Part shown: piece after piece, positions 45,163 to 53,949 of the stretch
Numbering within the stretch: the stretch's first letter is position 1
How the letters are laid out: each line of letters opens with the position of its first letter
Assembly: GCA_946406195.1 (NCBI GenBank)
Contig: CAMJJT010000003.1
Coordinates: 96,821-160,820, forward strand
Length of the DNA stretch: 64,000 nucleotides
From: an uncultured Bacteroidales bacterium
GTDB lineage: Bacteria > Bacteroidota > Bacteroidia > Bacteroidales > Paludibacteraceae
Reading direction: 5' to 3'
The notes under the pieces: generated by a model
Told to the model about the DNA's origin: nothing
What the model saw: only the letters and a program-made list of their open reading frames with translations
Database searches by the model: none
Made by a program: the position numbers and the translations under genes

Positions 45163-46764
45163 ATGGTAAATAAATTTGATTTTTTGATTATTGGTGGTGG
45201 CGTAGCCGGAATGAGTTTTGCGCTCAAAGTGGCGCAATCCGGTAAATACCGCATCGCATTATGTTGTAAAACAACTTTGGAGGAAGCGAATACCGCCAAA
45301 GCACAGGGAGGCATTGCCTCTGTTACTAATCTGTTGGTCGATGATTTCAATAAACATATCCACGACACGATGGTAGCGGGCGATTGGTTGAGTAATCCGG
45401 CGGCTGTAGAGCAAGTAGTGCGAAACGCCCCAAAAGGAATTGAGGAATTGGTTAACTGGGGTGTTAATTTTGATAAAAAGGAAGATGGAGCATTCGACCT
45501 CCATCGCGAAGGTGGACACTCGGAGTTCCGAATCCTCCACCACGCCGATGATACGGGTGCTGAGATTCAGCGCGGACTCATGGAAGCGGTGCGGCGAAAC
45601 CCGTATATCGAAGTGCTGGAAAATCATTTTGCGGTAGAGATAATCACTCAGCACCATTTGGGCGTACGCGTGACGCGCCGCACGCCGGATATAGAGTGTT
45701 ACGGTGCATATATCCTCAATCCGGAGACACAGAAGATAGATACCTATCTGAGCCGAATAACGTTAATGGCAACGGGTGGTACAGGAGCGGTGTATGCTAC
45801 CACTACCAACCCGGAGATAGCTACAGGAGACGGTATAGCTATGGTTTATCGCGCGAAAGGACAAGTAGAGGGGATGGAATTTGTGCAGTTCCACCCTACA
45901 TCGCTGTATAATCCTGCGGAAACGCATCCTGCCTACCTTATCACCGAAGCTATGCGCGGTTACGGAGGTATATTGAGGCTTCCGAATGGCGAGGAGTTCA
46001 TGCAGAAATACGACCCGCGTCTGTCTCTCGCGCCTCGCGATATAGTGGCTCGCGCGATAGATAACGAGATGAAGATCCACGCGATTGATCATGTGTGTCT
46101 CGATGTGACGCACAAAGACCCCGAGGAGACCAAACACCATTTCCCGAATATCTACGCCAAGTGCCTCTCTATAGGCATTGATATCACGAAGGAGTATATT
46201 CCCGTAGCGCCCTGTGCGCACTACATGTGCGGAGGTATCAAGGTGGATCTGGACGGTCAATCATCTATTCATCGTCTTTATGCAGTGGGAGAATGTTCAT
46301 GTACTGGTCTGCACGGCGGTAACCGTTTGGCGTCTAACTCCCTCATTGAGGCTGTCGTTTATGCGGATGCAGCAGCTAAACATAGTGTGTCGGTGATAGA
46401 AAACTACGATTTCAACGAACAAATCCCGGAATGGAATGACGAAGGAACGTTGACTAATGAAGAGCGTGTATTGATAGCCCAAGACGTGAAAGAAGTGGGG
46501 CAGATTATGTCCACTTATGTGGGAATTGTCCGTTCGAACTTACGTCTGCGCAGGGCATGGGAACGTCTTGACTTACTATACGAAGAAACAGAGGATCTCT
46601 TCAAACGGGTTAAAGCAACCAAGGAAATATGCGAGTTGCGTAACATGATCAATGTAGGATATCTCATTACCCGACAGGCTATAGAACGAAAAGAAAGTCG
46701 CGGACTCCATTACTCGATTGATTATCCGAAAAAAGAATCTGACCATCCGCAGGAAGTATGGTAG
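45163..46764 (+). CDS. nadB: L-aspartate oxidase NadB
   Basis: 533 residues. FAD motifs: FLIIGGGVAGMSFALKVA near the N-terminus, TAKAQGGIASV, and LMATGGTGAVYATTTNPE; active-site and family segments HREGGHSEFRILHHAD, FVQFHPTSL and PCAHYMCGGIKVD. It oxidises aspartate to iminoaspartate, the first step of NAD synthesis; NadA and NadC are not in the window. It resembles fumarate reductase subunits but has the NadB form of the catalytic loop. Confidence 0.93.
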   Translation: MVNKFDFLIIGGGVAGMSFALKVAQSGKYRIALCCKTTLEEANTAKAQGGIASVTNLLVDDFNKHIHDTMVAGDWLSNPAAVEQVVRNAPKGIEELVNWGVNFDKKEDGAFDLHREGGHSEFRILHHADDTGAEIQRGLMEAVRRNPYIEVLENHFAVEIITQHHLGVRVTRRTPDIECYGAYILNPETQKIDTYLSRITLMATGGTGAVYATTTNPEIATGDGIAMVYRAKGQVEGMEFVQFHPTSLYNPAETHPAYLITEAMRGYGGILRLPNGEEFMQKYDPRLSLAPRDIVARAIDNEMKIHAIDHVCLDVTHKDPEETKHHFPNIYAKCLSIGIDITKEYIPVAPCAHYMCGGIKVDLDGQSSIHRLYAVGECSCTGLHGGNRLASNSLIEAVVYADAAAKHSVSVIENYDFNEQIPEWNDEGTLTNEERVLIAQDVKEVGQIMSTYVGIVRSNLRLRRAWERLDLLYEETEDLFKRVKATKEICELRNMINVGYLITRQAIERKESRGLHYSIDYPKKESDHPQEVW

Positions 46765-47540
46765 CCCTTTCTTTACATAGTATCGTACCGGTACGAACCG
46801 AACCTCGTGAAGTCGCAGAACAGAGTACTCAGATGCTCTTCGGCGAATTATGCACTGTATTGGAACAAAAACCTCGATGGAATCGGGTCAAATTGCTATC
46901 TGATGGTCAGGAAGGGTGGGTAGACGCAAAGATGATAACGCTCATGTCGGACGATGAATATCGAACCTATTCTAAGGATCTATCATCTGCAGCAAGGGTT
47001 GTTTTCCCTATGGCTTATGCCGTGAGTGAGAATAACGGACAAACCATCCCATTGACTGCCGGTACGCAACTCGTTCGTTATAAAGATGGACGTTTTGAGG
47101 TGTTGGGAGTGGGATTCCGTATAGAACCGAGTATGGTGCGTGTGCAACCTTTTGCGATGAACCAAGAGAATCTAATGCAAGCGGTTCGTTTCTTCCTGAA
47201 TATCCCGTACTTATGGGGAGGGAAGAATGCGATGGGGATGGATTGTTCGGGTTTCACGCAGACCATTATGGGACTTTTCGGAAAGAACCTCTTGCGCAAC
47301 GCCTCTGAGCAGGCGAAGCAGGGCGATGCGGTTGCCTCACTCAAAGAAACACAAGCGGGAGATCTCGTTTTCTTCGATCATGAGGATGGTCGGATAAGTC
47401 ATGTGGGTATTGTTATTGATCCGGAACGAGTGATTCATTGTTCAGGTCGGGTGAAAGTGGAAAAACTTGATGAAACCGGTATTTTCTCTGCTGAACAGGG
47501 CGAATATTCACACCATCTGGTAGCTATTCGGCGGTATTAG
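46758..47540 (+). CDS. SH3 plus NlpC/P60 cysteine peptidase
   Basis: 260 residues; the start overlaps nadB by 7 bp. An N-terminal SH3-like domain (SIVPVRTEPREVAEQSTQML, DGQEGWVDAK) precedes a C40 domain with the catalytic Cys in GMDCSGFTQT and His in ISHVGIVID. The domain order matches dipeptidyl-peptidase VI (YkfC-like) enzymes, which cut gamma-D-Glu-meso-DAP peptides during wall recycling. No signal peptide is visible, consistent with a cytoplasmic recycling role. Confidence 0.88.
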   Translation: MVALSLHSIVPVRTEPREVAEQSTQMLFGELCTVLEQKPRWNRVKLLSDGQEGWVDAKMITLMSDDEYRTYSKDLSSAARVVFPMAYAVSENNGQTIPLTAGTQLVRYKDGRFEVLGVGFRIEPSMVRVQPFAMNQENLMQAVRFFLNIPYLWGGKNAMGMDCSGFTQTIMGLFGKNLLRNASEQAKQGDAVASLKETQAGDLVFFDHEDGRISHVGIVIDPERVIHCSGRVKVEKLDETGIFSAEQGEYSHHLVAIRRY

Positions 47541-47541
47541 T

Positions 47542-49770
47542 ATGCATTTTCTGGACGCACTAAATAGTACGCAACGCGAGGCGGTTGTATATACTGAGGG
47601 CCCCTCCCTTATCGTTGCAGGCGCAGGGTCTGGCAAGACCCGTGTGCTGACGTATCGGATAGCGTATCTATTACAGCAAGGGGTACCGGCAAATAATATC
47701 TTAGCGCTCACGTTCACTAACAAAGCCGCGCGCGAGATGAAGGAACGTATCCAAAAATTGGTGGGTACGGATGCACGGTACTTATGGATGGGTACTTTCC
47801 ATAGTATTTGCGCCAAACTGCTGCGCAGGGATGCGGAGCTCTTGGGGTACACACGGGATTTTACTATCTATGATACCACGGACAGCAAATCACTCCTCAA
47901 AGCGATTTGTAAAGAGCGCGGACTGGATGAGAAGATATACAAACCGACTGCCGTTTTGGGACGCATTTCTATGGCGAAGAATAATCTTATCAGTCCGGCG
48001 CAGTATGGGATGAATCGTGAGTTATTGCAGGCTGATAGAGAAGCAAGGATGTATGAGATAACATCGGTCTATGAACTGTACCAAGCGCGTTTGCGGGCGG
48101 CTAATGCCATGGATTTTGATGATTTGTTGTTGAATACGCTTCGCTTGATGGATCAGCATGAGGATGTGCGAGAGCAACTGCAACTCATGTTCCGATATAT
48201 ATTAGTGGACGAGTACCAGGATACTAACTATGTGCAGTACCTTTTGGTCAGCAGATTGGCGGAACCTCAACAGAACATCTGCGTGGTGGGGGACGATGCC
48301 CAGAGTATCTATTCCTTCCGTGGCGCGGATATCCGGAATATATTGAATTTCCAACTCCAGTATCCGAATGCCAAGTTATTCAAACTGGAGCGGAATTATC
48401 GTTCTACACAGAATATCGTGAATGCAGCTAACTCGCTCATTCATAAGAATCTCCATCAAATAGAAAAGACTGTTTTTTCTGAGAAGGAGCAAGGTCAACC
48501 TTTGCGTTTGCAGGCTTATATGGACGATCGCGCCGAAGCACTCGGTGTGGCTACTATCATTAGCAAAGCGCGCGGACAATACGGTTATGACGATATAGCC
48601 GTGCTCTATCGAACGAACGCGCAAAGTCGTGCTTTTGAGAATGAGTTGCGCAAACTGAATATCCCTTATCGCATCTACGGCGGTACGTCTTTCTATCAGC
48701 GTAAGGAGATAAAGGACTGTTTGGGTTATTTCCGTTTGGCGGTTAATCCGCGTGATAATGAGGCACTGCTGCGTATAGTAGGTTTTCCGGGACGAGGTAT
48801 TGGTGATACAACCATGAAAAAGGTGGCAACCAACGCAATTGATAATGGTTGCGCTTATTTGGAGGTAATGCGGGCTCCGGAGAATACCGGCTTGGAAGTA
48901 GCTACGGCTACTAAGAATAGATTGCGCGCGTTTGCAACTTTGATGGATTCGTTGCGCCATTTGAGTGAAGAGACAGACGCTTATACGTTTGCGGAGCAGA
49001 CCCTTCGGACGACAGGCGTCTTGACTGCTTTAGCGGTAGATATGTCACCGGAGGGAATAGACCGTGCGCAGAACGTTCAGGAATTACTCAACGCCATCCG
49101 TGAGTTTGTGGCGCAGCGCCAAGAAGAAGGGATTGATTTTACGCCGATTACCGATTTCTTGAGCGAAGTGAGTCTGCTAACCGACCAAGATGAAAACTTG
49201 GCAGACACGACGGAAAGAGTGACGCTCATGACCGTTCATTCTGCGAAAGGACTGGAGTTTCCGATTGTCTTCATAGCCGGTATGGAGGAGAATCTCTTCC
49301 CTTCGCAGTTTTGTACTAAACCCAATGAGATTGAAGAGGAGCGCCGACTGCTTTATGTGGCGATCACCCGTGCGATGGAACGGTGCTATCTGACTTATGC
49401 TCGCCAGCGATTTCGGAACGGACAGTTGATGTTTAACTCTCCGAGCAGGTTCTTGAAAGATATAGACCGGACGTATTTTGAGGCACGGACGGCGGCTCCG
49501 AGTGTTCCGACAAATCAGAGTATTCCTAGTATTCCGAGATTTTCGATCAATCCGACTACCCCGAAGACCCCTGTCGTGGGTGCAACAACGGCGATGCAAT
49601 CCGATTGGAAGACAGGCGACCGCGTGGCTCATCGCGTGTTCGGACAGGGAACGGTCAAACGCGTTTATCGCGATGAAGTGACCGAGAATGATAAGATTGA
49701 GATAGCTTTTGACCAGCAGGGAACGAAGACCTTGCTGCTGACTCATGCCAAGTTAGAGAGAATAGACTAA
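47542..49770 (+). CDS. pcrA: UvrD/PcrA-type ATP-dependent DNA helicase
   Basis: 742 residues, SF1A helicase motifs in order: VAGAGSGKTRVLTYR, TFTNKAAREMKER, VDEYQDTN, VVGDDAQSIYSFRGA, LERNYRSTQNI, TVHSAKGLEFPIVF and LYVAITRAMERCY. The C-terminal ~45 residues (WKTGDRVAHRVFGQGTV) form the Tudor-like RNA-polymerase-binding unit of PcrA. It acts in repair and removal of blocked complexes. It starts 1 bp after the peptidase stop and converges with the chromate transporter gene by 18 bp. Confidence 0.94.
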   Translation: MHFLDALNSTQREAVVYTEGPSLIVAGAGSGKTRVLTYRIAYLLQQGVPANNILALTFTNKAAREMKERIQKLVGTDARYLWMGTFHSICAKLLRRDAELLGYTRDFTIYDTTDSKSLLKAICKERGLDEKIYKPTAVLGRISMAKNNLISPAQYGMNRELLQADREARMYEITSVYELYQARLRAANAMDFDDLLLNTLRLMDQHEDVREQLQLMFRYILVDEYQDTNYVQYLLVSRLAEPQQNICVVGDDAQSIYSFRGADIRNILNFQLQYPNAKLFKLERNYRSTQNIVNAANSLIHKNLHQIEKTVFSEKEQGQPLRLQAYMDDRAEALGVATIISKARGQYGYDDIAVLYRTNAQSRAFENELRKLNIPYRIYGGTSFYQRKEIKDCLGYFRLAVNPRDNEALLRIVGFPGRGIGDTTMKKVATNAIDNGCAYLEVMRAPENTGLEVATATKNRLRAFATLMDSLRHLSEETDAYTFAEQTLRTTGVLTALAVDMSPEGIDRAQNVQELLNAIREFVAQRQEEGIDFTPITDFLSEVSLLTDQDENLADTTERVTLMTVHSAKGLEFPIVFIAGMEENLFPSQFCTKPNEIEEERRLLYVAITRAMERCYLTYARQRFRNGQLMFNSPSRFLKDIDRTYFEARTAAPSVPTNQSIPSIPRFSINPTTPKTPVVGATTAMQSDWKTGDRVAHRVFGQGTVKRVYRDEVTENDKIEIAFDQQGTKTLLLTHAKLERID

Positions 49771-50319
49771 CAAGCCTGCTAATCCGGCAAACAGAATGAG
49801 TAGAATAGGGTGACTGAGCGTTTCAGTCACTTTATTTTTATAGAGTTGCGGCAGTATAGTGAAGATACATACAGCAGCGAAGATGATCCAACTCGTCGAG
49901 TCGATGAACGTAGTCGGTTTGATAAGCAGGAGTGCGGCGGAAGCGATGAGACCGATTACTGTGAAACGTAGCATTTTGAGGGTCTGCTCGAAATAAGGAT
50001 TTCCTTGATATTTCGTTTGTAGCCGGAAATAAACCTTACAAATAGTAAGCATGATTATTAGACTCGGCAGCACGATGGCGAATGTACTCAGTACGCTGCC
50101 CCAAAAACCTCCTACTGTATAGCCTACGTACGTCGCGCAGTTGATACCAATAGGACCGGGCGTCACTTGACTGACAGCAACGATATCTACAAACTCCTGC
50201 TCGTTCATCCATCCGTGATTCTCTACTTCCATCTGTATCAATGAAAGTATTGCTAATCCGCCGCCAAAACCGAACAAGCCTATTTTGAAGAATGATATGA
50301 AGAGAGCCAGATAGAGCAT
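49753..50319 (-). CDS. Chromate transporter family half-protein, second gene
   Basis: 188 residues from the ATG giving MLYLALFISFFKIGLFGFGG; the longer open frame upstream is a shadow of the first gene. CHR-domain signatures: FGFGGGLAILSLIQMEV, VDIVAVSQVTPGPIGINCAT and GYTVGGFWGSVLSTF, in about five TM helices. Short ChrA proteins work as pairs of homologous halves; the overlap of 40 bp with its partner suggests this. The substrate may be chromate or another anion. Confidence 0.85.
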   Translation of the reverse strand: MLYLALFISFFKIGLFGFGGGLAILSLIQMEVENHGWMNEQEFVDIVAVSQVTPGPIGINCATYVGYTVGGFWGSVLSTFAIVLPSLIIMLTICKVYFRLQTKYQGNPYFEQTLKMLRFTVIGLIASAALLLIKPTTFIDSTSWIIFAAVCIFTILPQLYKNKVTETLSHPILLILFAGLAGLLVYSL

Positions 50320-50855
50320 AAAGTAATCACAAAGGTTGCAAGAATCACCCAAACGGGGTTCACATGTCCAAGCCAGATCAACAGAGCTGCGGCTAAGGAA
50401 ACCAACAGAAAAACAGCGTTCTGTCCTTTTTCTTTTGTTTGTTGTCCTTTTGCTTTCATCGCAGACTTCGCCAGTTTGAAGAGCGGCGCCGCGATGAGGG
50501 CGACTACAGCAGGCCGGATTCCTTTGAAAGCGGCTTCCACTGCCGGAATCTCTTTCCAATCTTGAAAAATCATCGCGATAGCCAGTATAATGAGGAAAGA
50601 GGGAAGTACAGCACCTAAAACGGCGCCGCAAACACCACGCCATCCGCCCACACGCCATCCTATAAAAATAGCAGAGTTGACTGCAATCAACCCGGGCGCA
50701 GCCTGGGCAAGGGCGATCATATTCAGATACTCGTCCTCATCAATCCACCCCTTACGATCCACTACTTCGCGTTGAATAAGGGGTAACATCGCATAACCTC
50801 CACCAAGGGTGAAGGTCCCGATTTTTAAGTATGTCCAGAAAAGAGGAAAGAACAT
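50280..50855 (-). CDS. Chromate transporter family half-protein, first gene
   Basis: 191 residues: FTLGGGYAMLPLIQREVV, NMIALAQAAPGLIAVNSAIF and GWRVGGWRGVCGAV are the matching CHR signatures of its neighbour. Between helices, residues around 133-145 (AKGQQTKEKGQ) are encoded by a short repeat (TGTCCTTTT on the plus strand, at 50422 and 50443) and look inserted in a cytoplasmic loop. It begins 24 bp after udk. Confidence 0.85.
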   Translation of the reverse strand: MFFPLFWTYLKIGTFTLGGGYAMLPLIQREVVDRKGWIDEDEYLNMIALAQAAPGLIAVNSAIFIGWRVGGWRGVCGAVLGAVLPSFLIILAIAMIFQDWKEIPAVEAAFKGIRPAVVALIAAPLFKLAKSAMKAKGQQTKEKGQNAVFLLVSLAAALLIWLGHVNPVWVILATFVITLCSIWLSSYHSSK

Positions 50856-50879
50856 GTCCCATCGACCAACTTTGGTAGA

Positions 50880-51494
50880 TTATTTATCCGCAAGTTGTTG
50901 CTTGACGAACTTCGCGAGCATGTTTATCGCCGCATTGTTATGTCCGCCTTGCGGCACGATCACGTCTGCGAAGCGTTTGCAGGGCTCAATAAACTGCTCA
51001 TGCATGGGCTTGAGCACACGTTGGTAACGCTCAATGACTTGTTCCGCTGTACGTCCGCGCTCTAAGACGTCGCGTTTCATGACGCGAATGAGACGGTCAT
51101 CTGCATCGGCATCCACGAATATCTTGAGGTCCATCTGTTTGCGCATATTAGGTTCGCGCAGCGCCATTATGCCTTCTACTACAATCACTTCCCGCGGCTC
51201 GATATGAATGGTCTCTTCCGAGCGCGTGCAAGTAATATAGGAGTAAATAGGTTGCTCGATGGGTTTGCCCTCTTTGAGGGTAGCGATGTGCTTGGTTAAT
51301 AATGCCCAATCGAAAGCGTCAGGGTGGTCAAAGTTGATGTTCTGGCGTTCCTCGACAGGCACATTGCTGCTGTCTTTGTAATACGAATCTTGGGGAATAA
51401 CCACTACTTCGCCCTTCGGAAGGCGCTCAATGAGTTTTTTGACTACCGTTGTTTTGCCCGAGCCGGTACCGCCCGCAATGCCGATGATAAACAT
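50880..51494 (-). CDS. udk: Uridine kinase
   Basis: 204 residues. P-loop GIAGGTGSGKTTVVKKL, the substrate segment IPQDSYYKDSS, NFDHPDAFDW and VVEGIMALREPN are classic for Udk, which phosphorylates uridine and cytidine. Full family length. Own promoter at 51545-51575. Confidence 0.95.
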   Translation of the reverse strand: MFIIGIAGGTGSGKTTVVKKLIERLPKGEVVVIPQDSYYKDSSNVPVEERQNINFDHPDAFDWALLTKHIATLKEGKPIEQPIYSYITCTRSEETIHIEPREVIVVEGIMALREPNMRKQMDLKIFVDADADDRLIRVMKRDVLERGRTAEQVIERYQRVLKPMHEQFIEPCKRFADVIVPQGGHNNAAINMLAKFVKQQLADK

Positions 51495-51544
51495 AAAGAC
51501 ATTTACAATTTAGTCATTTACGATTTTTTCATTTATTCGGGGTG

Positions 51545-51575
51545 CAAAGGTACAATTTTTTTTTGATATATGCAA
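51545..51575 (-). promoter_or_regulatory. Promoter of udk
   Basis: Minus strand TTGCATATATC on the -33 side, TACCTTTG on the -7 side, spacing 20 bp. Confidence 0.85.
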
Positions 51576-51622
51576 ATATAACGCTTAAAATGTGAGAAAA
51601 TAAAAAATAATTGCAAAAAAAT

Positions 51623-51653
51623 TTGTGTATTTCAATAATTTGTAGTAATTTTG
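51623..51653 (+). promoter_or_regulatory. Promoter of tRNA-Ser
   Basis: TTGTGTATTTC begins at 51623 and TAATTTTG lies at 51646-51653, spacing 20 bp, 35 bp upstream of the tRNA. No second promoter is seen before exbB, so the exbB operon may be read from here. Confidence 0.75.
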
Positions 51654-51687
51654 TAGCCGATTTTGATTTGAAGCGCTTTTGCGCAAA

Positions 51688-51775
51688 GGAGAGATGCTCG
51701 AGTGGTTGAAGAGGCACGCCTGGAAAGCGTGTAAACTCCAAAAGGGTTTCCGGGGTTCGAATCCCCGTCTCTCCG
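51688..51775 (+). tRNA. tRNA-Ser(GGA)
   Basis: 88 nt: acceptor GGAGAGA/TCTCTCC, D-arm TGCTCGAGTGGTTGAAGAGG, anticodon stem CACGC/GCGTG with loop CTGGAAA (anticodon GGA), a long variable arm typical of class II tRNAs, and T-arm GGGGTTCGAATCCCC. No CCA is encoded. Confidence 0.96.
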
Positions 51776-51778
51776 CAA
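51760..51778 (+). repeat. 19-bp tRNA-Ser 3' end, native copy
   Basis: AATCCCCGTCTCTCCGCAA covers the end of the T-arm, the acceptor and 3 bp beyond; an exact second copy is at 51878-51896. Confidence 0.85.
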
Positions 51779-51877
51779 GACTTTGACAAGGTTTGAACGT
51801 CCAAGCTTGCTTGAGCGGGCAAACATGGTCAAAGGATTGCACAGGATGCCCGTGGCAGACTGTGGGGATTACGGAGA

Positions 51878-51896
51878 AATCCCCGTCTCTCCGCAA
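51878..51896 (+). repeat. 19-bp tRNA-Ser 3' end, detached copy
   Basis: Exact copy of 51760-51778, 118 bp downstream. Its AATCCCC can pair with GGGGATT just before it (about 51863-51869), making a small hairpin. The sequence between the copies (51779-51877) has no convincing ORF. Confidence 0.85.
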
Positions 51897-51965
51897 AACA
51901 AAAAGAACACACATATTAACCGAAATACAATAAACACAATAAATCAATTAACAAATTTTTATCTC

Positions 51966-52787
51966 ATGAAAAAAGTATTTGCAACCCTTACAGTGCTGGC
52001 GATGCTGACTTTTGGCAGCGCAGTAGTAATGGCACAAGAAGAAGCAGCTGCTGTTGAAGAGGCTGCTGTTGAACAAGTAGACGAGGCTGCTCCTGCAGCT
52101 GAGGAAGTAGCAGAGGCTCCGGCTGAGGAGGCTGGTGGCGTTGTAGCGCTTCACAAAACCCTCAAGACGAAGTTCATCGAAGGTGGTGCTGGCTTCATGG
52201 CGCTGACCCTCGTTACTTTGGTATTCGGTTTGGCTCTCTGTATCGAGCGTATTATCTATCTGTCGCTTAGCAAAACCAACACGAAAGAGCTGCTCGCCAA
52301 TATTGAGGCTGCTCTCAAGCAAGGTGGTATTGAGAAAGCGTTGGAGGTTTGCCGTAACACCCGTGGTCCTGTTGCTTCGATCTTCTATCAGGGTCTGAGC
52401 CGCTACGATGAGGGTATCGACGTTGTGGAGAAGACTGTTGCTTCCTATGGTGGCGTACAGCTCGGTCTCTTGGAGAAGAACCTCTCTTGGATTTCGCTCT
52501 TCATCTCGATTGCTCCGTCTCTCGGATTCTTGGGTACCATTATCGGTATGATCGCTGCATTCGATAAGATTCAGCAGGTGGGTGATATCTCGGCTACCGT
52601 TGTTGCCGGTGGTATCAAGGTCGCTTTGTTGACCACCCTTCTCGGTTTGATTATCGCAATCGTTCTTCAGTTGTTCTATAACTACATCCTCAGCCTTATC
52701 GAGGGTCTGGTTAACGAAATGGAGGACAGCTCAATTAGTTTGCTCGATATCGTAGTAGAGTACGACGCTGCCCAGAAGAAGAAATAA
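51966..52787 (+). CDS. exbB: ExbB/TolQ/MotA family proton channel
   Basis: 273 residues from the ATG giving MKKVFATLTVLAMLTFGSA; the frame runs upstream to the tRNA but has no support there. A signal peptide is followed by an Ala/Glu-rich periplasmic stretch (about 25-60), then three TM helices: about 75-95, the conserved SLGFLGTIIGMIAAFDKI helix at ~190, and GGIKVALLTTLLGLIIAIVL. It forms the motor channel with ExbD proteins to energise TonB. Codon bias suggests high expression. Confidence 0.93.
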   Translation: MKKVFATLTVLAMLTFGSAVVMAQEEAAAVEEAAVEQVDEAAPAAEEVAEAPAEEAGGVVALHKTLKTKFIEGGAGFMALTLVTLVFGLALCIERIIYLSLSKTNTKELLANIEAALKQGGIEKALEVCRNTRGPVASIFYQGLSRYDEGIDVVEKTVASYGGVQLGLLEKNLSWISLFISIAPSLGFLGTIIGMIAAFDKIQQVGDISATVVAGGIKVALLTTLLGLIIAIVLQLFYNYILSLIEGLVNEMEDSSISLLDIVVEYDAAQKKK

Positions 52788-52877
52788 TTCTTAATCGTTC
52801 GAGTCTTTGGACGAGATAAGAAAAAAAATAATAAGGTACGCGCACACGCGTGAACTATTTTACAAATTCTGAGCATT

Positions 52878-53357
52878 ATGAAAAATTATAAATTATTACC
52901 TAAAATTACCCTTTGGTCGTTGCTGGCTTTGGGCATCGTGTTTATCGCGTTGTTCTTCCTCGGCGGCTCGAACGGTAGTCTGGAGGTAGCCGGTGATTTC
53001 TTGGATATCCCGCGTTTCACCGATGCCTTCCTTGTATGGGTCTACATTCTGGTAGCGCTGGTAGTGCTGATTACTCTCTGCGTTGTTTGTGTAGATTTTG
53101 CTAACAACTGGAAGACCGACCGTCGCAAAGCATATATGACCCTTGGTGTCGTAGGTGGTTTTGTTGCGCTCGCGCTCATCTGCTGGTTTGCAGGTAGCCC
53201 CGAGAAGATCAACATTATCGGCTACGAAGGAACAGATAACGAGGGCGCATGGGCTCAATTGGCTGATGCTGTTATCTATGCTTGTTATTTCCTCATTCTC
53301 GCTACTATCGGTACGATGATCTGGGGATGGGCTTACACTAAAAAACTGTCGAAGTAA
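52878..53357 (+). CDS. Four-TM protein encoded between exbB and exbD
   Basis: 159 residues with TM helices near 10-30, 48-72, 84-105 and 133-153 and a short polar loop (DFANNWKTDRRKAY). The C-terminus is basic. No family was recognised. Its position between exbB and two exbD genes, 90 bp from exbB and 12 bp from exbD, suggests an accessory part of the same motor. The upstream gap holds an alternating purine-pyrimidine tract at 52836-52852. Confidence 0.75.
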   Translation: MKNYKLLPKITLWSLLALGIVFIALFFLGGSNGSLEVAGDFLDIPRFTDAFLVWVYILVALVVLITLCVVCVDFANNWKTDRRKAYMTLGVVGGFVALALICWFAGSPEKINIIGYEGTDNEGAWAQLADAVIYACYFLILATIGTMIWGWAYTKKLSK

Positions 53358-53369
53358 AACACATTTATC

Positions 53370-53948
53370 ATGGCAAAGAAAATCCCACAGATTAACGCCA
53401 GCTCAATGGCCGACATCTCGTTCTTGTTGCTGATTTTCTTCCTGGTGACTACCTCTATGGATGTGAACCAGGGACTGGCTCGCCGTCTGCCTGCGCCTAT
53501 TCCGCCCGACCAGAAAGTGGAGGATAAGGATATCAACAAGCGCAACCTCTTGGTAGTCAAGATCAACTCGGCTAACCAGTTGATGGTGCAAGGTCAGTTG
53601 ATGGATGTGAAGCAACTTCGCGAACGTGCCAAAGAGTTCATTAAGAACGAACAGAATGTGGACTATTATCCGAAGCTCGTGGAGGAGGATTTCGGCGCTC
53701 CATTCGGTGTGGTTAAATACACCAAGGATCACGTCATCTCCGTTCAAAACGACGTGGATACGCAGTACCAAGCATATCTGGAGGTGCAAAATGAACTGGT
53801 AGCGGCATATAATGAATTGCGTGAAGAATGCGCGCAGAAGTATTTCCACAAAGCTTATAACGAACTCGACGAGGATCAACAGAAACAGATCCAAAAGATC
53901 TATCCTCAGAAGATTTCAGAGGCTGAACCTAAAAATTACGGTAACTAA
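53370..53948 (+). CDS. exbD: ExbD/TolR family protein, first copy
   Basis: 192 residues. The N-terminal cytoplasmic segment and TM helix have the ExbD signature MADISFLLLIFFLVTTSMD with the proton-path Asp. The periplasmic part is longer than usual: an insertion of about 60 residues rich in Tyr, Gln and Glu (DTQYQAYLEVQNELVAAYNE) replaces the short family ending. It is 1 bp from the next exbD. Confidence 0.92.
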   Translation: MAKKIPQINASSMADISFLLLIFFLVTTSMDVNQGLARRLPAPIPPDQKVEDKDINKRNLLVVKINSANQLMVQGQLMDVKQLRERAKEFIKNEQNVDYYPKLVEEDFGAPFGVVKYTKDHVISVQNDVDTQYQAYLEVQNELVAAYNELREECAQKYFHKAYNELDEDQQKQIQKIYPQKISEAEPKNYGN

Positions 53949-53949
53949 T

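Noticed and set aside
51529..51965. ORFs over and antisense to tRNA-Ser, and an upstream extension of ExbB
   Set aside because: These are the well-known false proteins read from tRNA-Ser (GIRTPETLLEFTR, SNPGNPFGVYTLSR); the ExbB signal peptide fixes the start at 51966.
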